A DNA stretch of 64,000 bases, taken from positions 186,001-250,000 of the forward strand of contig NW_026870599.1 of the NCBI RefSeq assembly GCF_963576545.1. Direction: 5' to 3'. The number at the start of each line of letters is the position of its first letter. Position 1 is the stretch's first letter. The notes under the pieces were generated by a model. The model was not told the origin of the DNA. It did not search any database and saw only the letters and a list, made by a program, of their open reading frames with translations. Positions 49,585 through 62,883 of this stretch are shown here, in pieces. This DNA is from Limanda limanda (lineage: Eukaryota; Chordata; Actinopteri; Pleuronectiformes; Pleuronectidae). The position numbers and the translations under genes were made by a program.

Positions 49585-52470
49585 GAGATATTCTTGAATA
49601 ACTTTTTTTGTGAAGGTCGGAAAGACTTGCAAGTAGGCTCTACCCCCACTAAATGGGGTAGCGCGCATCGATCGGTACCATCCTTGAGCTTCTCCGACTT
49701 TCGGAAGGGTTAGGGTTAGGGTTAGGGATGAAAGCACATAGGAGAAAGATATATTCTTGAATAACTTTTTTTGTGAAGGTCGGAGAGACTTGCAAGTAGG
49801 CTCTACCCCCACTAAATGGGGTAGCGCGCATCGATCGGTACCATCCTTGAGCTTCTCCGACTTTTGGAAGGGTTAGGGTTAGGGTTAGGGATGAAAGCAC
49901 ATAGGAGAAAGAGATATTCTTGAATAACTTTTTTTGTGAAGGTCGGAGAGACTTGCAAGTAGGCTCTACCCCCACTAAATTGGGTAGCGCGCATCGATCG
50001 GTACCATCCTTGAGCTTCTCCGACTTTCGGAAGGGTTAGGGTTAGGGTTAGGGATGAAAGCACATAGGAGAAAGAGATATTCTTGAATAACTTTTTTTGT
50101 GAAGGTCGGAGAGACTTGGAAAGTGGTTGCATCTGGACTAATTTGGGTCCTGCGGATCGATTGGTACCATCCCCGAGCTTGTACGACCTTCGGAAGAGGT
50201 CGACCGACGAAATTCCCCCAAATCTGAGGAGATATTCTTGAATAACTTTTTTTGTGAAGGTCGGAGAGACTTGCAAGTAGGCTCTACCCCCACTAAATGG
50301 GGTAGCGCGCATCGATCGGTACCATCCTTGAGCTTCTCCGACTTTCGGAAGGGTTAGGGTTAGGGTTAGGGATGAAAGCACATAGGAGAAAGAGATATTC
50401 TTGAATAACTTTTTTTGTGAAGGTCGGAGAGACTTGCAAGTAGGCTCTACCCCCAATAAATGGGGTAGCGCGCATCGATCGGTACCATCCTTGAGCTTCT
50501 CCGACTTTCGGAAGGGTTAGGGTTAGGGTTAGGGATGAAAGCACATAGGAGAAAGAGATATTCTTGAATAACTTTTTTTGTGAAGGTCGGAGAGACTTGG
50601 AAAGTGGTTGCATCTGGACTAATTTGGGTCCTGCGGATCGATTGGTACCATCCCCGAGCTTGTACGACCTTCGGAAGAGGTCGACCGACGAAATTCCCCC
50701 AAATCTGAGGAGATATTCTTGAATAACTTTTTTTGTGAAGGTCGGAGAGACTTGAAAGTAGGCTCTACCCCCACTAAATGGGGTAGCGCGCATCGATCGG
50801 TACCATCCTTGAGCTTCTCCGACTTTCGGAAGGGTTAGGGTTAGGGTTAGGGATGAAAGCACATAGGAGAAAGAGATATTCTTTAATAACTTTTTTTGTG
50901 AAGGTCGGAGAGACTTGCAAGTAGGCTCTACCCCCACTAAATGGGGTAGCGCGCATCGATCGGTACCATCCTTGAGCTTCTCCGACTTTCGGAAGGGTTA
51001 GGGTTAGGGTTAGGGATGAAAGCACATAGGAGAAAGAGATATTCTTGAATAACTTTTTTTGTGAAGGTCGGAGAGACTTGGAAAGTGGTTGCATCTGGAC
51101 TAATTTGGGTCCTGCGGATCGATTGGTACCATCCCCGAGCTTGTACGACCTTCGGAAGAGGTCGACCGACGAAATTCCCCCAAATCTGAGGAGATATTCT
51201 TGAATAACTTTTTTTGTGAAGGTCGGAGAGACTTGCAAGTAGGCTTTACCCCCACTAAATGGGGTAGCGCGCATCGATCGGAACCATCCTTGAGCTTCTC
51301 CGACTTTCGGAAGGGTTAGGGTTAGGGTTAGGGATGAAAGCACATAGGAGAAAGAGATATTCTTGAATAACTTTTTTTGTGAAGGTCGGAGAGACTTGCA
51401 AGTAGGCTCTACCCCCACTAAATGGGGTAGCGCGCATCGATCGGTACCATCCTTGAGCTTCTCCGACTTTTGGAAGGGTTAGGGTTAGGGTTAGGGATGA
51501 AAGCACATAGGAGAAAGAGATATTCTTGAATAACTTTTTTTGTGAAGGTCGGAGAGACTTGCAAGTAGGCTCTACCCCCACTAAATTGGGTAGCGCGCAT
51601 CGATCGGTACCATCCTTGAGCTTCTCCGACTTTCGGAAGGGTTAGGGTTAGGGTTAGGGATGAAAGCACATAGGAGAAAGAGATATTCTTGAATAACTTT
51701 TTTTGTGAAGGTCGGAGAGACTTGGAAAGTGGTTGCATCTGGACTAATTTGGGTCCTGCGGATCGATTGGTACCATCCCCGAGCTTGTACGACCTTCGGA
51801 AGAGGTCGACCGACGAAATTCCCCCAAATCTGAGGAGATATTCTTGAATAACTTTTTTTGTGAAGGTCGGAGAGACTTGCAAGTAGGCTCTACCCCCACT
51901 AAATGGGGTAGCGCGCATCGATCGGTACCATCCTTGAGCTTCTCCGACTTTCGGAAGGGTTAGGGTTAGGGTTAGGGATGAAAGCACATAGGAGAAAGAG
52001 ATATTCTTGAATAACTTTTTTTGTGAAGGTCGGAGAGACTTGGAAAGTGGTTGCATCTGGACTAATTTGGGTCCTGCGGATCGATTGGTACCATCCCCGA
52101 GCTTGTACGACCTTCGGAAGAGGTCGACCGACGAAATTCCCCCAAATCTGAGGAGATATTCTTGAATAACTTTTTTTGTGAAGGTCGGAGAGACTTGCAA
52201 GTAGGCTCTACCCCCACTAAATGGGGTAGCGCGCATCGATCGGTACCATCCTTGAGCTTCTCCGACTTTCGGAAGGGTTAGGGTTAGGGTTAGGGATGAA
52301 AGCACATAAGAGAAAGAGATATTCTTGAATAACTTTTTTTGTGAAGGTCGGAGAGACTTGGAAAGTGGTTGCATCTGGACTAATTTGGGTCCTGCGGATC
52401 GATTGGTACCATCCCCGAGCTTGTACGACCTTCGGAAGAGGTCGACCGACGAAATTCCCCCAAATCTGAG
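49585..52470 (+). repeat. 2.9-kb higher-order repeat zeta, copy 1
   Basis: The composition is 3A-B-2A-B-2A-B-3A-B-1A-B-1A-B (12 A + 6 B = 2886 bp). Markers are CCCCCAATAAATGG near 50450, CTTGAAAGTAGG near 50751, TCTTTAATAAC near 50881 and CGGAACCATCC near 51280. The three consecutive AB dimers at its right end give a 424-codon open frame on the minus strand because 318 is divisible by three; it is not a gene. Confidence 0.9.
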
Positions 52471-52627
52471 GAGATATTCTTGAATAACTTTTTTTGTGAA
52501 GGTCGGAAAGACTTGCAAGTAGGCTCTACCCCCACTAAATGGGGTAGCGCGCATCGATCGGTACCATCCTTGAGCTTCTCCGACTTTCGGAAGGGTTAGG
52601 GTTAGGGATGAAAGCACATAGGAGAAA
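52471..52627 (+). repeat. 157-bp A monomer (one telomere repeat lost)
   Basis: This is the first A after the B at 52316 and carries GTCGGAAAG. The same form occurs at 58241, 61447 and 62884, which suggests one contraction event that was then copied. Confidence 0.93.
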
Positions 52628-54714
52628 GAGATATTCTTGAATAACTTTTTTTGTGAAGGTCGGAGAGACTTGCAAGTAGGCTCTACCCCCACTAAATGGG
52701 GTAGCGCGCATCGATCGGTACCATCCTTGAGCTTCTCCGACTTTTGGAAGGGTTAGGGTTAGGGTTAGGGATGAAAGCACATAGGAGAAAGAGATATTCT
52801 TGAATAACTTTTTTTGTGAAGGTCGGAGAGACTTGCAAGTAGGCTCTACCCCCACTAAATTGGGTAGCGCGCATCGATCGGTACCATCCTTGAGCTTCTC
52901 CGACTTTTGGAAGGGTTAGGGTTAGGGTTAGGGATGAAAGCACATAGGAGAAAGAGATATTCTTGAATAACTTTTTTTGTGAAGGTCGGAGAGACTTGGA
53001 AAGTGGTTGCATCTGGACTAATTTGGGTCCTGCGGATCGATTGGTACCATCCCCGAGCTTGTACGACCTTCGGAAGAGGTCGACCGACGAAATTCCCCCA
53101 AATCTGAGGAGATATTCTTGAATAACTTTTTTTGTGAAGGTCGGAGAGACTTGCAAGTAGGCTCTACCCCCACTAAATGGGGTAGCGCGCATCGATCGGT
53201 ACCATCCTTGAGCTTCTCCGACTTTCGGAAGGGTTAGGGTTAGGGTTAGGGATGAAAGCACATAGGAGAAAGAGATATTCTTGAATAACTTTTTTTGTGA
53301 AGGTCGGAGAGACTTGCAAGTAGGCTCTACCCCCAATAAATGGGGTAGCGCGCATCGATCGGTACCATCCTTGAGCTTCTCCGACTTTCGGAAGGGTTAG
53401 GGTTAGGGTTAGGGATGAAAGCACATAGGAGAAAGAGATATTCTTGAATAACTTTTTTTGTGAAGGTCGGAGAGACTTGAAAAGTGGTTGCATCTGGACT
53501 AATTTGGGTCCTGCGGATCGATTGGTACCATCCCCGAGCTTGTACGACCTTCGGAAGAGGTCGACCGACGAAATTCCCCCAAATCTGAGGAGATATTCTT
53601 GAATAACTTTTTTTGTGAAGGTCGGAGAGACTTGAAAGTAGGCTCTACCCCCACTAAATGGGGTAGCGCGCATCGATCGGTACCATCCTTGAGCTTCTCC
53701 GACTTTCGGAAGGGTTAGGGTTAGGGTTAGGGATGAAAGCACATAGGAGAAAGAGATATTCTTTAATAACTTTTTTTGTGAAGGTCGGAGAGACTTGCAA
53801 GTAGGCTCTACCCCCACTAAATGGGGTAGCGCGCATCGATCGGTACCATCCTTGAGCTTCTCCGACTTTCGGAAGGGTTAGGGTTAGGGTTAGGGATGAA
53901 AGCACATAGGAGAAAGAGATATTCTTGAATAACTTTTTTTGTGAAGGTCGGAGAGACTTGGAAAGTGGTTGCATCTGGACTAATTTGGGTCCTGCGGATC
54001 GATTGGTACCATCCCCGAGCTTGTACGACCTTCGGAAGAGGTCGACCGACGAAATTCCCCCAAATCTGAGGAGATATTCTTGAATAACTTTTTTTGTGAA
54101 GGTCGGAGAGACTTGCAAGTAGGCTTTACCCCCACTAAATGGGGTAGCGCGCATCGATCGGTACCATCCTTGAGCTTCTCCGACTTTCGGAAGGGTTAGG
54201 GTTAGGGTTAGGGATGAAAGCACATAGGAGAAAGAGATATTCTTGAATAACTTTTTTTGTGAAGGTCGGAGAGACTTGCAAGTAGGCTCTACCCCCACTA
54301 AATGGGGTAGCGCGCATCGATCGGTACCATCCTTGAGCTTCTCCGACTTTTGGAAGGGTTAGGGTTAGGGTTAGGGATGAAAGCACATAGGAGAAAGAGA
54401 TATTCTTGAATAACTTTTTTTGTGAAGGTCGGAGAGACTTGCAAGTAGGCTCTACCCCCACTAAATTGGGTAACGCGCATCGATCGGTACCATCCTTGAG
54501 CTTCTCCGACTTTCGGAAGGGTTAGGGTTAGGGTTAGGGATGAAAGCACATAGGAGAAAGAGATATTCTTGAATAACTTTTTTTGTGAAGGTCGGAGAGA
54601 CTTGGAAAGTGGTTGCATCTGGACTAATTTGGGTCCTGCGGATCGATTGGTACCATCCCCGAGCTTGTACGACCTTCGGAAGAGGTCGACCGACGAAATT
54701 CCCCCAAATCTGAG
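52471..54714 (+). repeat. 2.9-kb higher-order repeat zeta, partial copy 2
   Basis: This follows the order of copy 1 through its fourth B, offset 2880 bp because its first A is the 157-bp form. It shares CCCCCAATAAATGG (53330), CTTGAAAGTAGG (53631) and TCTTTAATAAC (53761), and adds CTTGAAAAGTGG in the B at 53435. Confidence 0.9.
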
Positions 54715-56165
54715 GAGATATTCTTGAATAACTTTTTTTGTGAAGGTCGGAGAGACTTGCAAGTAGGCTCTACCCCCACTAAATGGGGTAGCGCGCATCG
54801 ATCGGTACCATCTTTGAGCTTCTCCGACTTTCGGAAGGGTTAGGGTTAGGGTTAGGGATGAAAGCACATAGGAGAAAGAGATATTCTTGAATAACTTTTT
54901 TTGTGAAGGTCGGAGAGACTTGCAAGTAGGCTCTACCCCCACTAAATGGGGTAGCGCGCATCGATCGGTACCATCTTTGAGCTTCTCCGACTTTCGGAAG
55001 GGTTAGGGTTAGGGTTAGGGATGAAAGCACATAGGAGAAAGAGATATTCTTGAATAACTTTTTTTGTGAAGGTCGGAGAGACTTGGAAAGTGGTTGCATC
55101 TGGACTAATTTGGGTCCTGCAGATCGATTGGTACCATCCCCGAGCTTGTACGACCTTCGGAAGAGGTCGACCGACGAAATTCCCCCAAATCTGAGGAGAT
55201 ATTCTTGAATAACTTTTTTTGTGAAGGTCGGAGAGACTTGCAAGTAGGCTCTACCCCCACTAAATGGGGTAGCGCGCATCGATCGGTACCATCCTTGAGC
55301 TTCTCCGACTTTCGGAAGGGTTAGGGTTAGGGTTAGGGATGAAAGCACATAGGAGAAAGAGATATTCTTGAATAACTTTTTTTGTGAAGGTCGGAGAGAC
55401 TTGCAAGTAGGCTCTACCCCCACTAAATGGGGTAGCGCGCATCGATCGGTACCATCCTTGAGCTTCTCCGACTTTTGGAAGGGTTAGGGTTAGGGTTAGG
55501 GATGAAAGCACATAGGAGAAAGAGATATTCTTGAATAACTTTTTTTGTGAAGGTCGGAGAGACTTGCAAGTAGGCTCTACCCCCACTAAATGGGGTAGCG
55601 CGCATCGATCGGTACCATCTTTGAGCTTCTCCGACTTTCGGAAGGGTTAGGGTTAGGGTTAGGGATGAAAGCACATAGGAGAAAGAGATATTCTTGAATA
55701 ACTTTTTTTGTGAAGGTCGGAGAGACTTGCAAGTAGGCTCTACCCCCACTAAATGGGGTAGCGCGCATCGATCGGTACCATCCTTGAGCTTCTCCGACTT
55801 TCGGAAGGGTTAGGGTTAGGGTTAGGGATGAAAGCACATAGGAGAAAGAGATATTCTTGAATAACTTTTTTTGTGAAGGTCGGAGAGACTTGCAAGTAGG
55901 CTCTACCCCCACTAAATGGGGTAGCGCGCATCGATCGGTACCATCCTTGAGCTTCTCCGACTTTCGGAAGGGTTAGGGTTAGGGTTAGGGATGAAAGCAC
56001 ATAGGAGAAAGAGATATTCTTGAATAACTTTTTTTGTGAAGGTCGGAGAGACTTGGAAAGTGGTTGCATCTGGACTAATTTGGGTCCTGCGGATCGATTG
56101 GTACCATCCCCGAGCTTGTACGACCTTCGGAAGAGGTCGACCGACGAAATTCCCCCAAATCTGAG

Positions 56166-56322
56166 GAGATATTCTTGAATAACTTTTTTTGTGAAGGTCG
56201 GAGAGACTTGCAAGTAGGCTCTACCCCCACTAAATGGGGTAGCGCGCATCGATCGGTACCATCCTTGAGCTTCTCCGACTTTCGGAAGGGTTAGGGTTAG
56301 GGATGAAAGCACATAGGAGAAA
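56166..56322 (+). repeat. 157-bp A monomer (one telomere repeat lost)
   Basis: This is the first A after the B at 56011, and the following unit has the TTTTTTTTTG variant. The matching unit at 59686 is full length. Confidence 0.92.
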
Positions 56323-56803
56323 GAGATATTCTTGAATAACTTTTTTTTTGAAGGTCGGAGAGACTTGCAAGTAGGCTCTACCCCCACTAAATGGGGTAGC
56401 GCGCATCGATCGGTACCATCCTTGAGCTTCTCCGACTTTCGGAAGGGTTAGGGTTAGGGTTAGGGATGAAAGCACATAGGAGAAAGAGATATTCTTGAAT
56501 AACTTTTTTTGTGAAGGTCGGAGAGACTTGGAAAGTGGTTGCATCTGGACTAATTTGGGTCCTGCGGATCGATTGGTACCATCCCCGAGCTTGTACGACC
56601 TTCGGAAGAGGTCGACCGACGAAATTCCCCCAAATCTGAGGAGATATTCTTGAATAACTTTTTTTGTGAAGGTCGGAGAGACTTGCAAGTAGGCTCTACC
56701 CCCACTAAATGGGGTAGCGCGCATCGATCGGTACCATCCTTGAGCTTCTCCGACTTTCGGTAGGGTTAGGGTTAGGGTTAGGGATGAAAGCACATAGGAG
56801 AAA

Positions 56804-56960
56804 GAGATATTCTTGAATAACTTTTTTTGTGAAGGTCGGAGAGACTTGCAAGTAGGCTCTACCCCCACTAAATGGGGTAGCGCGCATCGATCGGTACCAT
56901 CCTTGAGCTTCTCCGACTTTTGGAAGGGTTAGGGTTAGGGATGAAAGCACATAGGAGAAA
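56804..56960 (+). repeat. 157-bp A monomer (one telomere repeat lost)
   Basis: This is the second A after the B at 56486 and carries CTTTTGG; the next unit has TAAATTGGG. The matching unit at 60330 is full length. Confidence 0.92.
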
Positions 56961-58240
56961 GAGATATTCTTGAATAACTTTTTTTGTGAAGGTCGGAGAG
57001 ACTTGCAAGTAGGCTCTACCCCCACTAAATTGGGTAGCGCGCATCGATCGGTACCATCCTTGAGCTTCTCCGACTTTCGGAAGGGTTAGGGTTAGGGTTA
57101 GGGATGAAAGCACATAGGAGAAAGAGATATTCTTGAATAACTTTTTTTGTGAAGGTCGGAGAGACTTGGAAAGTGGTTGCATCTGGACTAATTTGGGTCC
57201 TGCGGATCGATTGGTACCATCCCCGAGCTTGTACGACCTTCGGAAGAGGTCGACCGACGAAATTCCCCCAAATCTGAGGAGATATTCTTGAATAACTTTT
57301 TTTGTGAAGGTCGGAGAGACTTGCAAGTAGGCTCTACCCCCACTAAATGGGGTAGCGCGCATCGATCGGTACCATCCTTGAGCTTCTCCGACTTTCGGAA
57401 GGGTTAGGGTTAGGGTTAGGGATGAAAGCACATAGGAGAAAGAGATATTCTTGAATAACTTTTTTTGTGAAGGTCGGAGAGACTTGGAAAGTGGTTGCAT
57501 CTGGACTAATTTGGGTCCTGCGGATCGATTGGTACCATCCCCGAGCTTGTACGACCTTCGGAAGAGGTCGACCGACGAAATTCCCCCAAATCTGAGGAGA
57601 TATTCTTGAATAACTTTTTTTGTGAAGGTCGGAGAGACTTGCAAGTAGGCTCTACCCCCACTAAATGGGGTAGCGCGCATCGATCGGTACCATCCTTGAG
57701 CTTCTCCGACTTTCGGAAGGGTTAGGGTTAGGGTTAGGGATGAAAGCACATAGGAGAAAGAGATATTCTTGAATAACTTTTTTTGTGAAGGTCGGAGAGA
57801 CTTGCAAGTAGGCTCTACCCCCACTAAATGGGGTAGCGCGCATCGATCGGTACCATCCTTGAGCTTCTCCGACTTTCGGAAGGGTTAGGGTTAGGGTTAG
57901 GGATGAAAGCACATAGGAGAAAGAGATATTCTTGAATAACTTTTTTTGTGAAGGTCGGAGAGACTTGCAAGTAGGCTCTACCCCCACTAAATGGGGTAGC
58001 GCGCATCGATCGGTACCATCCTTGAGCTTCTCCGACTTTCGAGAGGGTTAGGGTTAGGGTTAGGGATGAAAGCACATAGGAGAAAGAGATATTCTTGAAT
58101 AACTTTTTTTGTGAAGGTCGGAGAGACTTGGAAAGTGGTTGCATCTGGACTAATTTGGGTCCTGCGGATCGATTGGTACCATCCCCGAGCTTGTACGACC
58201 TTCGGAAGAGGTCGACCGACGAAATTCCCCCAAATCTGAG

Positions 58241-58397
58241 GAGATATTCTTGAATAACTTTTTTTGTGAAGGTCGGAAAGACTTGCAAGTAGGCTCTACC
58301 CCCACTAAATGGGGTAGCGCGCATCGATCGGTACCATCCTTGAGCTTCTCCGACTTTCGGAAGGGTTAGGGTTAGGGATGAAAGCACATAGGAGAAA
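58241..58397 (+). repeat. 157-bp A monomer (one telomere repeat lost)
   Basis: This is the first A after the B at 58086, with GTCGGAAAG, like 52471. Confidence 0.92.
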
Positions 58398-61128
58398 GAG
58401 ATATTCTTGAATAACTTTTTTTGTGAAGGTCGGAGAGACTTGCAAGTAGGCTCTACCCCCACTAAATGGGGTAGCGCGCATCGATCGGTACCATCTTTGA
58501 GCTTCTCCGACTTTCGGAAGGGTTAGGGTTAGGGTTAGGGATGAAAGCACATAGGAGAAAGAGATATTCTTGAATAACTTTTTTTGTGAAGGTCGGAGAG
58601 ACTTGGAAAGTGGTTGCATCTGGACTAATTTGGGTCCTGCAGATCGATTGGTACCATCCCCGAGCTTGTACGACCTTCGGAAGAGGTCGACCGACGAAAT
58701 TCCCCCAAATCTGAGGAGATATTCTTGAATAACTTTTTTTGTGAAGGTCGGAGAGACTTGCAAGTAGGCTCTACCCCCACTAAATGGGGTAGCGCGCATC
58801 GATCGGTACCATCCTTGAGCTTCTCCGACTTTCGGAAGGGTTAGGGTTAGGGTTAGGGATGAAAGCACATAGGAGAAAGAGATATTCTTGAATAACTTTT
58901 TTTGTGAAGGTCGGAGAGACTTGCAAGTAGGCTCTACCCCCACTAAATGGGGTAGCGCGCATCGATCGGTACCATCCTTGAGCTTCTCCGACTTTTGGAA
59001 GGGTTAGGGTTAGGGTTAGGGATGAAAGCACATAGGAGAAAGAGATATTCTTGAATAACTTTTTTTGTGAAGGTCGTAGAGACTTGCAAGTAGGCTCTAC
59101 CCCCACTAAATGGGGTAGCGCGCATCGATTGGTACCATCTTTGAGCTTCTCCGACTTTCGGAAGGGTTAGGGTTAGGGTTAGGGATGAAAGCACATAGGA
59201 GAAAGAGATATTCTTGAATAACTTTTTTTGTGAAGGTCGGAGAGACTTGCAAGTAGGCTCTACCCCCACTAAATGGGGTAGCGCGCATCGATCGGTACCA
59301 TCCTTGAGCTTCTCCGACTTTCGGAAGGGTTAGGGTTAGGGTTAGGGATGAAAGCACATAGGAGAAAGAGATATTCTTGAATAACTTTTTTTGTGAAGGT
59401 CGGAGAGACTTGCAAGTAGGCTCTACCCCCACTAAATGGGGTAGCGCGCATCGATCGGTACCATCCTTGAGCTTCTCCGACTTTCGGAAGGGTTAGGGTT
59501 AGGGTTAGGGATGAAAGCACATAGGAGAAAGAGATATTCTTGAATAACTTTTTTTGTGAAGGTCGGAGAGACTTGGAAAGTGGTTGCATCTGGACTAATT
59601 TGGGTCCTGCGGATCGATTGGTACCATCCCCGAGCTTGTACGACCTTCGGAAGAGGTCGACCGACGAAATTCCCCCAAATCTGAGGAGATATTCTTGAAT
59701 AACTTTTTTTGTGAAGGTCGGAGAGACTTGCAAGTAGGCTCTACCCCCACTAAATGGGGTAGCGCGCATCGATCGGTACCATCCTTGAGCTTCTCCGACT
59801 TTCGGAAGGGTTAGGGTTAGGGTTAGGGATGAAAGCACATAGGAGAAAGAGATATTCTTGAATAACTTTTTTTGTGAAGGTCGGAGAGACTTGCAAGTAG
59901 GCTCTACCCCCACTAAATGGGGTAGCGCGCATCGATCGGTACCATCCTTGAGCTTCTCCGACTTTCGGAAGGGTTAGGGTTAGGGTTAGGGATGAAAGCA
60001 CATAGGAGAAAGAGATATTCTTGAATAACTTTTTTTGTGAAGGTCGGAGAGACTTGGAAAGTGGTTGCATCTGGACTAATTTGGGTCCTGCGGATCGATT
60101 GGTACCATCCCCGAGCTTGTACGACCTTCGAAAGAGGTCGACCGACGAAATTCCCCCAAATCTGAGGAGATATTCTTGAATAACTTTTTTTGTGAAGGTC
60201 GGAGAGACTTGCAAGTAGGCTCTACCCCCACTAAATGGGGTAGCGCGCATCGATCGGTACCATCCTTGAGCTTCTCCGACTTTCGGTAGGGTTAGGGTTA
60301 GGGTTAGGGATGAAAGCACATAGGAGAAAGAGATATTCTTGAATAACTTTTTTTGTGAAGGTCGGAGAGACTTGCAAGTAGGCTCTACCCCCACTAAATG
60401 GGGTAGCGCGCATCGATCGGTACCATCCTTGAGCTTCTCCGACTTTTGGAAGGGTTAGGGTTAGGGTTAGGGATGAAAGCACATAGGAGAAAGAGATATT
60501 CTTGAATAACTTTTTTTGTGAAGGTCGGAGAGACTTGCAAGTAGGCTCTACCCCCACTAAATTGGGTAGCGCGCATCGATCGGTACCATCCCTGAGCTTC
60601 TCCGACTTTCGGAAGGGTTAGGGTTAGGGTTAGGGATGAAAGCACATAGGAGAAAGAGATATTCTTGAATAACTTTTTTTGTGAAGGTCGGAGAGACTTG
60701 GAAAGTGGTTGCATCTGGACTAATTTGGGTCCTGCGGATCGATTGGTACCATCCCCGAGCTTGTACGACCTTCGGAAGAGGTCGACCGACGAAATTCCCC
60801 CAAATCTGAGGAGATATTCTTGAATAACTTTTTTTGTGAAGGTCGGAGAGACTTGCAAGTAGGCTCTACCCCCACTAAATGGGGTAGCGCGCATCGATCG
60901 GTACCATCCTTGAGCTTCTCCGACTTTCGGAAGGGTTAGGGTTAGGGTTAGGGATGAAAGCACATAGGAGAAAGAGATATTCTTGAATAACTTTTTTTGT
61001 GAAGGTCGGAGAGACTTGGAAAGTGGTTGCATCTGGACTAATTTGGGTCCTGCGGATCGATTGGTACCATCCCCGAGCTTGTACGACCTTCGGAAGAGGT
61101 CGACCGACGAAATTCCCCCAAATCTGAG
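58241..61128 (+). repeat. 3.5-kb higher-order repeat eta, copy 2 (2888 bp matched)
   Basis: This matches 54715-57596 in monomer order, including the 5A run and CTTTCGGTAGGG (near 60283), with 6-bp offsets where only one copy has a contracted tract. Its right part also matches 51354-52470 (offset 8976 bp), so the segment is a mosaic of two source regions. Private changes are GTCGTAGAG near 59075 and CAACCTTC-type variants in B. Confidence 0.85.
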
Positions 61129-61446
61129 GAGATATTCTTGAATAACTTTTTTTGTGAAGGTCGGAGAGACTTGCAAGTAGGCTCTACCCCCACTAAATGG
61201 GGTAGCGCGCATCGATCGGTACCATCCTTGAGCTTCTCCGACTTTCGGAAGGGTTAGGGTTAGGGTTAGGGATGAAAGCACATAAGAGAAAGAGATATTC
61301 TTGAATAACTTTTTTTGTGAAGGTCGGAGAGACTTGGAAAGTGGTTGCATCTGGACTAATTTGGGTCCTGCGGATCGATTGGTACCATCCCCGAGCTTGT
61401 ACGACCTTCGGAAGAGGTCGACCGACGAAATTCCCCCAAATCTGAG

Positions 61447-61603
61447 GAGATATTCTTGAATAACTTTTTTTGTGAAGGTCGGAAAGACTTGCAAGTAGGC
61501 TCTACCCCCACTAAATGGGGTAGCGCGCATCGATCGGTACCATCCTTGAGCTTCTCCGACTTTCGGAAGGGTTAGGGTTAGGGATGAAAGCACATAGGAG
61601 AAA
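61447..61603 (+). repeat. 157-bp A monomer (one telomere repeat lost)
   Basis: This is the first A after the B at 61292, with GTCGGAAAG. It is the copy of 52471 at +8976 bp. Confidence 0.93.
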
Positions 61604-62883
61604 GAGATATTCTTGAATAACTTTTTTTGTGAAGGTCGGAGAGACTTGCAAGTAGGCTCTACCCCCACTAAATGGGTTAGCGCGCATCGATCGGTACCAT
61701 CCTTGAGCTTCTCCGACTTTTGGAAGGGTTAGGGTCAGGGTTAGGGATGAAAGCACATAGGAGAAAGAGATATTCTTGAATAACTTTTTTTGTGAAGGTC
61801 GGAGAGACTTGCAAGTAGGCTCTACCCCCACTAAATTGGGTAGCGCGCATCGATCGGTACCATCCTTGAGCTTCTCCGACTTTCGGAAGGGTTAGGGTTA
61901 GGGTTAGGGATGAAAGCACATAGGAGAAAGAGATATTCTTGAATAACTTTTTTTGTGAAGGTCGGAGAGACTTGGAAAGTGGTTGCATCTGGACTAATTT
62001 GGGTCCTGCAGATCGATTGGTACCATCCTTGAGCTTGTACGACCTTCGGAAGAGGTCGACCGACGAAATTCCCCCAAATCTGAGGAGATATTCTTGAATA
62101 ACTTTTTTTGTGAAGGTCGGAGAGACTTGCAAGTAGGCTCTACCCCCACTAAATGGGGTAGCGCGCATCGATCGGTACCATCCTTGAGCTTCTCCGACTT
62201 TCGGAAGGGTTAGGGTTAGGGTTAGGGATGAAAGCACATAGGAGAAAGAGATATTCTTGAATAACTTTTTTTGTGAAGGTCGGAGAGACTTGCAAGTAGG
62301 CTCTACCCCCACTAAATGGGGTAGCGCGCATCGATCGGTACCATCCTTGAGCTTCTCCGACTTTTGGAAGGGTTAGGGTTAGGGTTAGGGATGAAAGCAC
62401 ATAGGAGAAAGAGATATTCTTGAATAACTTTTTTTGTGAAGGTCGGAGAGACTTGGAAAGTGGTTGCATCTGGACTAATTTGGGTCCTGCGGATCGATTG
62501 GTACCATCCCCGAGCTTGTACGACCTTCGAAAGAGGTCGACCGACGAAATTCCCCCAAATCTGAGGAGATATTCTTGAATAACTTTTTTTGTGAAGGTCG
62601 GAGAGACTTGCAAGTAGGCTCTACCCCCACTAAATGGGGTAGCGCGCATCGATCGGTACCATCCTTGAGCTTCTCCGACTTTCGGAAGGGTTAGGGTTAG
62701 GGTTAGGGATGAAAGCACATAAGAGAAAGAGATATTCTTGAATAACTTTTTTTGTGAAGGTCGGAGAGACTTGGAAAGTGGTTGCATCTGGACTAATTTG
62801 GGTCCTGCGGATCGATTGGTACCATCCCCGAGCTTGTACGACCTTCGGAAGAGGTCGACCGACGAAATTCCCCCAAATCTGAG

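Larger units (their letters stand above)
54715..58240 (+). repeat. 3.5-kb higher-order repeat eta, copy 1
   Basis: The order is 2A-B-5A-B-2A-B-3A-B-1A-B-3A-B (3526 bp), with A units at 56166 and 56804 contracted by 6 bp. Markers are CCATCTTTGAG in several A units, CTTTCGGTAGGG near 56757 and CTTTCGAGAGGG near 58036. Copy 2 starts at the next base. Confidence 0.88.
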
